This document shows positions 41,489-49,314 of a DNA stretch of 64,000 nt, piece by piece (the stretch's first letter is position 1; each line of letters opens with the position of its first letter). The notes under the pieces are model-generated. The model was given only the letters and a program-made list of their open reading frames with translations. It searched no databases and was not told the origin of the DNA. The DNA is from Nocardioides furvisabuli (lineage in GTDB: Bacteria > Actinomycetota > Actinomycetes > Propionibacteriales > Nocardioidaceae): assembly GCF_021083185.1 (NCBI RefSeq), contig NZ_JAIGQB010000003.1:62001-126000 (forward strand), in the 5' to 3' direction. The translations under genes and the position numbers were made by a program.

Positions 41489-42918
41489 GCCGGCCACCTC
41501 GCGAGCGTCTGCTCGAACTTCGCGTGCAGTGCGGCGATGCGCTCGCTCATGTCGTCGACGCTCCAGTCGGTCTCGGGCTCCAGCACGCACACGTCGACGA
41601 CGCCGGGGTTGAGCACCAGGGAGCTGCGCCGCATCAGCTCGCCGGTGTTGCGCAGCACGATGGGCACCACCGGCACCCCCGCCTGGGCGGCGAGGTGGAA
41701 GGCGCCCTTGCGGAAGGGTCCGAGCACCGGCGTCGCCGAGCGCGTGCCCTCGGGGAAGATCATCAGCGACGTGCCGCCGTGGATCCGCTCGACGACCCCG
41801 TCGAGGGTCGCGCGGGCCGAAGCGGAGTCGGACCGGTCGATCCAGGCCGGGTCGATGACGAGCGAGCCGACGAAGGTCCGCGGGTCCCAGCGGGCCTCCT
41901 TCTTGGCCACGATGGTGAAGTCGCGCTCGAGAAGATTGCCCAGGACCGGGATGTCGAGCGCGCTCTGGTGGTTGGCGACGAAGATGGCGGGGCGGTGGGT
42001 CCAGAGCCGCTCGCGGTTCTGCACATCGACCTCCACGCCCGCGAGCGCCATCGGCAGCGAGGTGGCCAGCCTGACAGCGAGGTTGCGGCCCTCGTGGGCG
42101 TCGCGACGGGCCAGCCCGTAGGCCAGCCCGGCGACCACGCCGGTGTTCATGCCGGCCAGGGCGGCCACCGTGCGACCGGCCGCGACGAGCGAGCCGCCGA
42201 CCGGGTCTGAGAGGTCGAGCACCGGCCAGCCCAGGCGGGCAGCAGCGGCGCGGAGGTCACGGTGCGGGTTGAGCGCGGTGGGGTGCCCGACGGAGGAGAG
42301 GAACGCGACGTCCTCGTAGCCGTTGCCGTAGGCGTAGGAATCGGCGAGGTCGACGCCGTGCTCGCGCGCGAAGGCGCGTACGCCGCTCGCCTTGTGGCGG
42401 CCCCACAGCATCGGTCCGTCGGTGGCGCCGGTGAACTGGCCGTCCTCGACGACGAGCTGGGTGCAGACGAGGTGCTCGACGCCGAGGTCCCGGGCGACCG
42501 GCGCGATCTGGTACTTCGTCGCCGCGGACGCCACCGCGACCGTGTGGCCGGCGCGCTGGTGGGCCATCACGAGCGCGCGGGACTCGCGGCGGATGGTGCC
42601 GGCGATCTTGGACCGGAACAGTCGTTCGCCGAGGTCGGCGAAGGCCTCCTCGGACTCCCCGCGCATGGCGGAGAAGGCGACGTGGGCGATGCGGGTGGGG
42701 TCGCCGCCGAGCTCGCCGTCGACCGCGGTCACGACGGTGCGGAGGAACTCGGCCGGCGACACGTCGCGGCCCTTGAGCCGGTCGCCGTAGAAGGTGGCCG
42801 CGGTGTAACCCGCGACGAGGGTGCCGTCGAGGTCGAAGAAGGCGCCCACGGTCGGTCCCTGGGGACCGGCCTCGATCGCCTCGATCGCCTCCTGCGCTGC
42901 GGCCGAGAGCCCGCTCAC
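41485..42918 (-). CDS. Bifunctional HAD-IB phosphatase / 1-acylglycerol-3-phosphate acyltransferase
   Basis: A 477-residue two-domain protein. The N-terminal HAD-IB phosphatase has Asp29 and Asp31 in AFFDLDGTLVAGY and SYAYGNGYEDVAFL. The C-terminal PlsC-type acyltransferase has NHQSALDIPVLG (NHx4D) and the substrate loop LMIFPEGTRSATPVLGPFRK. A single polypeptide could therefore make phosphatidic acid and dephosphorylate it to diacylglycerol. The GTG at 42918 overlaps the upstream plsB-like stop (GTGA) and its stop overlaps the WS/DGAT start. Confidence 0.92.
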   Translation of the reverse strand: MSGLSAAAQEAIEAIEAGPQGPTVGAFFDLDGTLVAGYTAATFYGDRLKGRDVSPAEFLRTVVTAVDGELGGDPTRIAHVAFSAMRGESEEAFADLGERLFRSKIAGTIRRESRALVMAHQRAGHTVAVASAATKYQIAPVARDLGVEHLVCTQLVVEDGQFTGATDGPMLWGRHKASGVRAFAREHGVDLADSYAYGNGYEDVAFLSSVGHPTALNPHRDLRAAAARLGWPVLDLSDPVGGSLVAAGRTVAALAGMNTGVVAGLAYGLARRDAHEGRNLAVRLATSLPMALAGVEVDVQNRERLWTHRPAIFVANHQSALDIPVLGNLLERDFTIVAKKEARWDPRTFVGSLVIDPAWIDRSDSASARATLDGVVERIHGGTSLMIFPEGTRSATPVLGPFRKGAFHLAAQAGVPVVPIVLRNTGELMRRSSLVLNPGVVDVCVLEPETDWSVDDMSERIAALHAKFEQTLARWPA

Positions 42919-44870
42919 CGGCTGTCCTGCGACGCTGCGTCGGCGTGGGCCTGCGCCTCGGGCTGGGTCTCGGGCTGGGTCTGTGGCTGCGGCAGCACGA
43001 CCTGCACCGGCTCGCCGGCGATCTCGCCGATCACGTTGACCCGGCGGACCGCCTCGCGCAGCTCCGCGGCGAAGGCCTCGCGCGCCGATCCGGTGCCCGG
43101 GCCGCCCTCGAGCAGGCCTTTGTGGCGCGCGAGCGCCATCGCGGTGCGGAAGAGCTCCAGCGAGATCGACTCCGCGCTCGCGACCCGGCGCTGCAGCGCC
43201 CACTGGCGTCCCACGGCCAGTGCGTCGGCGAGCAGGTCGTCCTCGTCGACGGGGCTGTCGCCGCGGTCGGCGAGCCGGTCGGCGAGCACGAGGTAGGCGT
43301 CGAGGAAGGGTCGCAGCACCAGGTGCGCGAGGTGCGGGCGCGCGCCGACGAGCAGCTCGCGGGCGCGCTCGGGGGACATGTCGCCAGGACCTGATCCGGT
43401 GCCTTCGCCCACGAGGAGCCGGAGCTCGGCGCGCAGGTCGTCCTCGAAGCCCGCGCGGCTCGGGAAGAAGAACTCGAACTTCAGCAGGTCGCGCATCCGC
43501 TTGGCCTCCTCCCAGCCCACCTGGAGCGTGCCGCCCTGCGGCAGCTCGGCGTCCGGCTCGAGCTCGGAGACGGTGAGCAGCGCGAGCTCGCCGATCGCCC
43601 GCTCGACGAGGATGTGGATGACGGTGTTGCGGTAGAACGCGGCCACCAGGTGCTGGTCGTCGCCGATCTTCCAGACCGGCTCGGTGCCCTGGTCGTACGC
43701 CGTCAGCACCCCGCTGCGTGCCAGCTCGGCGAGCGCGCGGCGGATGGTCGAGCGGTCCCGCAGGTCGGCGGCACCGGCGACGGGCCAGTTGCGCGCGTCG
43801 ATGTAGGCCGCCAGCGGCTCGACGGTCTCGAGCACCTCCTCGACGGTCAGCGCCCGGTCGGCACCCAGCAGCGCCAGTGACACGATGGCGGTGACCGTCA
43901 CCGGCGTGGCGCGGTTGAGGCGGTGGGAGATGTCGAGGGCGACGCGCTCGACGGCCTGGTGCCCGGTCACGCCCTCGGCGGCCAGCTCGTCCATCTTCTC
44001 GCGCAGCGAAAACGGCTCGCCGACGGTCAGGTAGGCGCGGCCGAGGCGGTTGCGCTGGAGACGCGCGAAGCGGACCAGCCAGCGCCAGTCCTCCGGCGTC
44101 TTGCTGGCACCGCGGGCCTCCGCGGTCATCAGCGACACCTCGTGCAGCTGGTCGTAGACCACCGAGACGGGCACGACCTGCACGTCCGGGGCCTCGTCGC
44201 CGTCCACGGTGTCCGTGAGGTACTTGAGGATCCCGTGCACCGGCGGACGCAGCTTGCCGGTGCGCGTGCGGCCGCCCTCGATCGACCACGCCATGTTGCG
44301 CTTGTTCGTCACCATCTGGCGGATGTAGGAGCGCAGCGCGAGGCGGTAGACCGGGATCTCCTGCGTCGAGCGTCGGATGAAGATCAGGCCGGTCCGACTG
44401 GCCACGGTGCCGATGATCGGCAGGTTGAGGTTGGCGCCGCCGAAGGTGTAGGTGGGCGAGAACCGCCGGGACGACAGGGCGTTCGGGATCACCATGCCGT
44501 CGAGGTAGGAGCGGTGGCTGAAGGCGAGCGCGAGGCTGTGCGAGCGGTCGAGCCGCTTGAGCTCCTGCATGTCGTCCTCGTCGACCAGCACGTCGTAGGC
44601 CCGGAGGAACCAGTCGCCCATCCGCGCCCAGCCCTGGGAGGTGCGGTCGTCGTGGGCCGCGGACATCTCGTGGAGGTAGCCCTTGACCTCGGACCACACC
44701 TCCTCCTCGGGTCGTCCCTGCTCGTCGGCCGCCTCCGCGACGGCGCGCTGGAAGCGCTTGTCGTGGAGGAGCTCGGTCACCTCCGGCGGCGGCGCGGCCG
44801 GCAGCCGCTCCCCCACCGACCTGGGCAGCGCAGACCTCGCAACATCCCGGACACGGCGTACGACGGTCAT
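42915..44870 (-). CDS. plsB: Glycerol-3-phosphate 1-O-acyltransferase (PlsB-like)
   Basis: A 651-residue PlsB-type membrane-associated acyltransferase, somewhat shorter than the 800-residue E. coli enzyme. The catalytic block is LALAFSHRSYLDGMVIPNAL (Hx4D), then ANLNLPIIGTVASRTGLIFI, MAWSIEGGRTRTGKL and GKLRPPVHGILKYL. The C-terminus is a Gln/Pro/Glu-rich tail. It starts the lipid operon, acylating glycerol-3-phosphate; the next gene could carry on to diacylglycerol and the last to triacylglycerol. The ATG at 44870 has AAGGAG 12 bases upstream, a loose spacing, so the start is not certain. Confidence 0.9.
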   Translation of the reverse strand: MTVVRRVRDVARSALPRSVGERLPAAPPPEVTELLHDKRFQRAVAEAADEQGRPEEEVWSEVKGYLHEMSAAHDDRTSQGWARMGDWFLRAYDVLVDEDDMQELKRLDRSHSLALAFSHRSYLDGMVIPNALSSRRFSPTYTFGGANLNLPIIGTVASRTGLIFIRRSTQEIPVYRLALRSYIRQMVTNKRNMAWSIEGGRTRTGKLRPPVHGILKYLTDTVDGDEAPDVQVVPVSVVYDQLHEVSLMTAEARGASKTPEDWRWLVRFARLQRNRLGRAYLTVGEPFSLREKMDELAAEGVTGHQAVERVALDISHRLNRATPVTVTAIVSLALLGADRALTVEEVLETVEPLAAYIDARNWPVAGAADLRDRSTIRRALAELARSGVLTAYDQGTEPVWKIGDDQHLVAAFYRNTVIHILVERAIGELALLTVSELEPDAELPQGGTLQVGWEEAKRMRDLLKFEFFFPSRAGFEDDLRAELRLLVGEGTGSGPGDMSPERARELLVGARPHLAHLVLRPFLDAYLVLADRLADRGDSPVDEDDLLADALAVGRQWALQRRVASAESISLELFRTAMALARHKGLLEGGPGTGSAREAFAAELREAVRRVNVIGEIAGEPVQVVLPQPQTQPETQPEAQAHADAASQDSR

Positions 44871-45034
44871 GGTCAGCCACGCTCCTTCCCTCTCGCAGAG
44901 GCGCGAGCACAAGCGTGCGGCGAAAGTTACCGCCGTACGCCGTCCCTGACCATGGCACCCCGCCGATCCGTGGACCGATCCATGGGACGACGCCGGTTTC
45001 CAGCTGGCGGCGAGGCTCCGGTAATGTTCCGCGC

Positions 45035-45121
45035 GGTGGCGTGTCCGAGCGGCCGAAGGTGCAACACTCGAAATGTTGTGTGGGGTCAAACCCACCGTGG
45101 GTTCAAATCCCACCGCCACCG
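45035..45121 (+). tRNA. tRNA-Ser (anticodon CGA)
   Basis: An 87-base class II tRNA. The acceptor GGTGGCG pairs with CGCCACC (45114-45120), with discriminator G. The anticodon stem CAACA/TGTTG closes the loop CTCGAAA, giving anticodon CGA at 45069-45071. A long variable arm (GTGGGGTC, then ACCCAC) and the T loop TTCAAATC complete it. It reads UCG. TAATGT lies exactly 7 bases before the first base, so the transcript may begin at or very near the mature 5' end. A strong hairpin follows. Confidence 0.95.
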
Positions 45122-45127
45122 CCGACT

Positions 45128-45160
45128 GGTCGGGCCGGTCCCTCTGGGGCCGGCCCGATC
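45128..45160 (+). terminator. Hairpin terminator after tRNA-Ser
   Basis: TCGGGCCGG (45130-45138) pairs with CCGGCCCGA (45150-45158); an inner TCCC/GGGG stem closes on a TCT loop and the outer bases extend the stem with a G-T wobble. The hairpin begins 7 bases after the tRNA. Confidence 0.8.
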
Positions 45161-45222
45161 TGCGTGTGTCGGGCACCTCGAGGGGCTAACGTCCGGGCTC
45201 CACCCTGGAGTGAGGACGACCC

Positions 45223-46026
45223 ATGACACCCCCCGACGAGATCCCTCCGGCCGTGCCGAATGGCCACCCCGAGCCGGACCGCAGGGGGGCACCCGGACAC
45301 GGCATCAGCGTCAGGGGTCTCGCCATCGGAGCGGTGGTGGGCCTCGTCCTGCTGATCGTCCTACCGATCGGCGTGTACGCCGTGCTGACGGCGGGCAACG
45401 AGGACACCGCGACCGACCCGGCCGCGAGCGCGTCGCCGACGGTCGAGCCCCCGGTCGTGGATGGACCGGTGGACGGACCACCGGCAGGGGCGAGCACGGA
45501 CTTCGGCCTGACCCTGGGGGACCCCGGCGCACCGCGGTCCGTCGTGATCTACGAGGACTTCCTCTGTCCCTTCTGCGGGCAGCTCCAGCACGAGGTCGGC
45601 GACCGGCTCGACGCCGCGATCGACGCGGGAGACGTGACGGTCGAGTACCGGCCGCTCGGCTTCCTCGAGCGCATCAGCGACTACTCGCCGGAGTCGGCCA
45701 ACGCGCTCGCGGTGGTGCTGGACGCGGAAGGCCCCGAGGTCGCCGCCGAGCTCCGCGCCCTCCTTTTCGACGACCAGCCCTCGGAGACCGGTCCCTTCCC
45801 CGACAGCGACGACCTCGTGGCCCTGGCCGTCGAGGCCGGCGCCGACGAGGCACGCGTGCGACCCGGGATCGAGTCGATGGCGTTCGAGTCGTGGGTGAGC
45901 GAGGCGACGGAGACCGCGATGCAGGACGGAATCGCCTCGATCCCCGCCGTCCTCGTCGACGGCGAGACCGTCGAGGGCCAGACCCTCGACGACATCGTCG
46001 CGGCCGTGCTGGGCACGTCCGGCTGA
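45223..46026 (+). CDS. Membrane-anchored thioredoxin-fold protein (DsbA/BdbD-like)
   Basis: A 267-residue protein with a cytoplasmic N-terminus, one membrane segment (about 33-55, AIGAVVGLVLLIVLPIGVYA), a Pro/Thr-rich linker and an extracytoplasmic DsbA-type domain. The active site is CPFC at Cys115 and Cys118 (IYEDFLCPFCGQLQ), with a cis-Pro loop at GIASIPAVLVDG. Similar actinobacterial proteins form or reshuffle disulfides in exported proteins. The start ATG at 45223 is about 100 bases after the tRNA. The downstream opposite strand holds a metalloprotease remnant. Confidence 0.88.
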   Translation: MTPPDEIPPAVPNGHPEPDRRGAPGHGISVRGLAIGAVVGLVLLIVLPIGVYAVLTAGNEDTATDPAASASPTVEPPVVDGPVDGPPAGASTDFGLTLGDPGAPRSVVIYEDFLCPFCGQLQHEVGDRLDAAIDAGDVTVEYRPLGFLERISDYSPESANALAVVLDAEGPEVAAELRALLFDDQPSETGPFPDSDDLVALAVEAGADEARVRPGIESMAFESWVSEATETAMQDGIASIPAVLVDGETVEGQTLDDIVAAVLGTSG

Positions 46027-46034
46027 GCCGCGGG

Positions 46035-46735
46035 TCAGCTCGCCGGTGCATCCGCCCGTACCGGTGCCGAGCTTCACCAGGCCGGTCAGGTCGCCCCTGT
46101 TGAAGCGGTGGCGGAAGCGGTTCGTGCCGCCACCGACCGAGGGGTACATCACGAGCCGCCGGTCGCCGACGTGGCTGAGCCCGACCCTATGGCCGACCTC
46201 GTGGAGCACGACCTCACGCCACATCCGTCGCAGCTCGGCGGGCGGGCGACGGAAGGACGAGGTCGATCCCGTCGGACGATAGCCCCGGCGCACCATCAGC
46301 GAGCCCGGGCCGCTCGAGGCCTCGGTCAGCAGCGTGGTGGCGGGGGCGTGGACCTGGACCACGACCACGCGCGCGCCACCGGAGATCGTTCCGGTGACCC
46401 GCTGCGACGCGGCACCGGCCGTGACCGTGCGCGGACCCGGCAGATCGGCGGCCAGCGCGGAGGCGAAGCGGTCGACGGTGACCCGGTGGGAGCCGTCGCC
46501 GAGGAAGCGTCCGGACGAGTCGAGGGCCTCGGCCGAGAGTCGCCCCACAGATCGTCGCGTGCGACCGGCCGGGAGAAGGTCACCGTGACCGGACGGAACA
46601 GGTCGTCCCCCGTCGTGGTGCGGCCGGCAGAGCTCCGGGTTCGGTACGCCGCGGGCCGACCGACAGCTTCGTCGGGCCCTTCGGCACTGGCGACGCCCCG
46701 TTCCCGTGCGCAGGCTGGAAGCACCTGTTGGAGGT
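46035..46735 (-). pseudogene. Remnant of a secreted zinc metalloprotease (matrixin-like)
   Basis: The minus strand encodes a convincing metalloprotease core, EVVLHEVGHRVGLSHVGDRR (HExxHxxGxxH), followed by a MYPSVGGGTNRFRHRFNRGD Met-turn region. The reading frame that carries it has no upstream start with a signal peptide. Coding-type sequence upstream (DLFRPVTVTFSRPVARDDLW) is in a different frame, switching near 46550, and a further fragment (GPTKLSVGPRRT) is in a third. No stop closes the core frame near its expected end, so it runs on antisense to the thioredoxin-fold gene. Frameshifts or assembly errors are the simplest explanation. Confidence 0.55.
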
Positions 46736-46740
46736 GCGTC

Positions 46741-47370
46741 GTGGGACGGATGTGGAGCGGTGTCGTCGCCGCCGTCGCGGTGCTCGCGCTCGTGGTCGCA
46801 GGGGTGGCGCTCCTCCGCGACGACGACGGCTGGATGCCGCACCGGGACGCCGGGGCGTGGTCGATGGGCGGCGGGATGACCAGCGCGTGGAGCACCGACG
46901 ACGAGGCCGGCTTCCTCCGCGAGATGGTCGCCCACCACCGCGAGGCGATCGAGATGGCCGGTGAGCTGGCCCGGTCCGAGCGCCCGGCGATGCGCGCGCT
47001 CGGAGCGCGGATCGTCTCCTCCCAGACCGCGCAGGTCGAGCAGATGGAGACCTGGCTCGACGAGTGGTACGCCGACGAGCCGTCGGACACGGCGTACGAG
47101 CCGATGATGCGCGACCTCTCGGGGCTCAGCGGCGACCGGCTCGACCGGACCTTCCTCGAGGACATGGTCGGCCACCACATGGCCGCGGTGATGATGTCGC
47201 AACGCCTGCTGGTCCACGGGGCCGCCGAGCACGACGAGGTGGCCGACCTCGCGCGCACCATCCGCACCGAGCAGGTGCGCGAGATCCGCTGGATGAGCGA
47301 GCGCTTGTCGACGTGGTTCGGCCTCAGCCCCGCCCGCGGCCGCATGAGGGGCTGCCCCGGTCTGGCCTGA
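46741..47370 (+). CDS. DUF305 protein (membrane-anchored, CopM-like)
   Basis: A 209-residue protein with an N-terminal membrane segment (VVAAVAVLALVVAGVALL) and two DUF305 ferritin-like helical repeats, each with a His-rich motif: LREMVAHHREAIEMAGELAR and LEDMVGHHMAAVMMSQRLLV. DUF305 proteins such as CopM bind copper or silver outside the cytosol. The GTG at 46741 has GGAGGT 5 bases upstream. It is followed by a DUF6153 gene and a second DUF305 gene. Confidence 0.87.
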   Translation: MGRMWSGVVAAVAVLALVVAGVALLRDDDGWMPHRDAGAWSMGGGMTSAWSTDDEAGFLREMVAHHREAIEMAGELARSERPAMRALGARIVSSQTAQVEQMETWLDEWYADEPSDTAYEPMMRDLSGLSGDRLDRTFLEDMVGHHMAAVMMSQRLLVHGAAEHDEVADLARTIRTEQVREIRWMSERLSTWFGLSPARGRMRGCPGLA

Positions 47371-47408
47371 CGGGCCCGGCTGGAGCGGCGCCCGTAGCAT
47401 CGGGGTCG

Positions 47409-47831
47409 ATGAGCCGCCCGACCCCCGCCACCCACCGCACCGCCCTCGCGGCGCTGGTCGCAGCGCTCGTGGTCGGCATCCTCGGGATGCACGCGCTCAC
47501 CCTCCAGGGCCCGTCGTCGGAGGCGTACGCCGCCGCGGCGCACGGGGACCACGGTGCCGGTCACGGCCATGCTCACGAGCCCGCGACGAGCGCCCCGGTC
47601 GGGGCGACCTCGGACCACGGGTCGGGCCAGCACGCCGACCACCTGCTCATGCTGTGCGCCGCCATGCTGGCCGTCGCCGCCCTGCTGCTCGCTGGCCTGC
47701 TGCTGCGCGCCGCGCGCCCGGTCAGGCTGGTCGGGGCCTTCGAGTCCCTCGCGCCCGCCGCGAGCGTCAGGTCGTGGATGCGTGCCACCGGCCCACCGCC
47801 AGCGTGGCAGTTCTCCGTCATCAGGTGCTGA
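47409..47831 (+). CDS. DUF6153-type His-rich membrane protein
   Basis: A 140-residue protein with two hydrophobic segments (about 10-32 and 80-104) flanking a His-rich external loop (AHGDHGAGHGHAHEP, DHGSGQHADH). The layout matches the small actinobacterial DUF6153 family, often beside DUF305 genes. The His-rich loop suggests metal binding, probably copper. TAGCAT lies 8 bases before the ATG, so it may have its own leaderless promoter. It sits between the two DUF305 genes. Confidence 0.75.
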   Translation: MSRPTPATHRTALAALVAALVVGILGMHALTLQGPSSEAYAAAAHGDHGAGHGHAHEPATSAPVGATSDHGSGQHADHLLMLCAAMLAVAALLLAGLLLRAARPVRLVGAFESLAPAASVRSWMRATGPPPAWQFSVIRC

Positions 47832-47929
47832 TCGGCTCCGCCACGGCTGCCCTGCGCCCCCACCGGGCGCACGTGCGGCTGCCGCTGCCGCCTGCCATCT
47901 CGACCCACCAGACCTGGAGAACCCCTGAC

Positions 47930-48574
47930 ATGAGCACGACCACCCGCACCATGCCCCGCACCCTGGGCGCCCTGTCCCTCGGCCTTGCCCTCGCCCTCGG
48001 CGCCACTGCCTGCGGCGAGGACACCGATACGACCCGGACCGTCGAGACAAGCCCCACCGAGCACAACGACGCCGACGTCGCCTTCGCGACCGACATGATC
48101 CAGCACCACGCCCAGGCGCTCTCGATGGTCGACCTGACCCTCGAGCGCCCGCTCGACCCCGACGTCCAGGCGCTGGCCGAGGAGATCCGGGCCGCCCAGG
48201 GACCCGAGATCGAGACGATGGCCGACTGGCTGACCGACTGGGACGAGCCCGTCCCCGAGACGATGCGCGACCACGCCAACGCCGGCCACGACATGGGCGA
48301 CATGTCGGACACCATGGACGACATGGAGGACCGCGGGTCCGACATGCCCGGGATGATGGGTGCCGAGGACATGGACGACCTCGAGGGATCCGCTGACGCG
48401 GACTTCCAGCAGAGGTGGCTCGAGATGATGATCGAGCACCACGAGGGCGCCATCGAGATGGCCCGCTCCGAGCAGGAGGGCGGCCGCTTCGAGCCGGCCG
48501 TCGACCTGGCCGGTCAGGTCGTCGACTCCCAGACCGAGGAGATCGCCACGATGCGCGAGCTGCTGGAGGGTTGA
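47930..48574 (+). CDS. DUF305 lipoprotein (CopM-like)
   Basis: A 214-residue lipoprotein with signal and lipobox at Cys28 (GATAC), then two DUF305 helical repeats: FATDMIQHHAQALSMVDLTL and WLEMMIEHHEGAIEMARSEQ. Between them is a striking Met/Asp-rich segment (about 120-150, DMGDMSDTMDDMEDRG, DMPGMMGAEDMDD), typical of extracellular Cu(I)-binding proteins. It completes the DUF305-DUF6153-DUF305 cluster and is followed by the palindromic site of the TetR gene. Confidence 0.9.
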   Translation: MSTTTRTMPRTLGALSLGLALALGATACGEDTDTTRTVETSPTEHNDADVAFATDMIQHHAQALSMVDLTLERPLDPDVQALAEEIRAAQGPEIETMADWLTDWDEPVPETMRDHANAGHDMGDMSDTMDDMEDRGSDMPGMMGAEDMDDLEGSADADFQQRWLEMMIEHHEGAIEMARSEQEGGRFEPAVDLAGQVVDSQTEEIATMRELLEG

Positions 48575-48592
48575 CCCACCCCCGGGAGCCTT

Positions 48593-48607
48593 TTGCACTG
48601 AGTGCAA
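48593..48607. promoter_or_regulatory. TetR-type operator upstream of the tetR-mmpl genes
   Basis: TTGCACT and AGTGCAA form a perfect 7-bp inverted repeat around a single G, ending 10 bases before the TetR GTG. TetR-family repressors typically bind such sites in front of their own gene and the pump they control. Confidence 0.65.
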
Positions 48608-48617
48608 CACTTCCTCT

Positions 48618-49268
48618 GTGAGCCCGGCCGACCAGCATGTCCCTCTGCGCGAGCAGCGGCACCGCGCCCTCGTCGACGCGGCCCGCGAGCTGGCGACCGA
48701 GCACGGCGCCGACGGGTTCACCGTCGACCGGGTCGCCACGCTCGCGGGCGTCTCGCGGCGTACGGTCTTCAACCACTTCGCCGGCCTCGACCAGCTACTC
48801 GTCGCGGTGTGCGAGCAGATCCTCACCGAGGTCACCACCGACCTCCTCGAGGGCGTCGACCGCGGCACCACCGACCTGCCCCCGGGACCCGCCGGTGGCC
48901 CGGCCGCGCTCGACGCGGTGTGCGAGGCGACCCGCGACGTCGACCTGCCGACCGCGATCGTCAGCATCCATCAGGTGCTCGGCGGTCCCGACGTGGCCGA
49001 CGAGCGTGCGGACGCGATCTCGCGCACCGCCTTCGAGCACGTCGCCGGCCGGTTGCGCGAGCGACTTCTCGAGCGCGCACCGGGACTCGACCCGCTCGAC
49101 CTCGAGCTCACCCTGACCCTTCTCACCAGCGGCCTCGCGACCATCGCGCGGCACTGGCTCGAGGAGCAGACCGCACCTCCCACCCGGGTGTCGCCCGCTG
49201 CCCGAGCCACCTGGGACCGGCTGCTCGACCGCCTGCTGCACCGGCTCCGCGCCGGGCACGCCGGCTGA
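48618..49268 (+). CDS. TetR-family transcriptional regulator
   Basis: A 216-residue TetR regulator. The N-terminal HTH domain (about 10-58) is visible as RALVDAARELATEHGADGFT, VDRVATLAGVSRRTVFNHFA. The C-terminal ligand domain is all-helical and not recognisable beyond that. The GTG start at 48618 has no Shine-Dalgarno and lies just after the palindrome. The MMPL transporter gene follows after 46 bases, making it the probable regulated gene. Confidence 0.9.
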   Translation: MSPADQHVPLREQRHRALVDAARELATEHGADGFTVDRVATLAGVSRRTVFNHFAGLDQLLVAVCEQILTEVTTDLLEGVDRGTTDLPPGPAGGPAALDAVCEATRDVDLPTAIVSIHQVLGGPDVADERADAISRTAFEHVAGRLRERLLERAPGLDPLDLELTLTLLTSGLATIARHWLEEQTAPPTRVSPAARATWDRLLDRLLHRLRAGHAG

Positions 49269-49314
49269 CCGCCCTCGACCTCGCAGACCCATACCCGAAA
49301 GGCCGTCCCCCGAC

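Noticed and set aside
45361..47400. A 679-codon minus-strand open frame as one protein
   Set aside because: Only the stretch with HEVGHRVGLSH resembles a protein. The rest is antisense to the thioredoxin-fold and DUF305 genes, so I describe a pseudogene instead.
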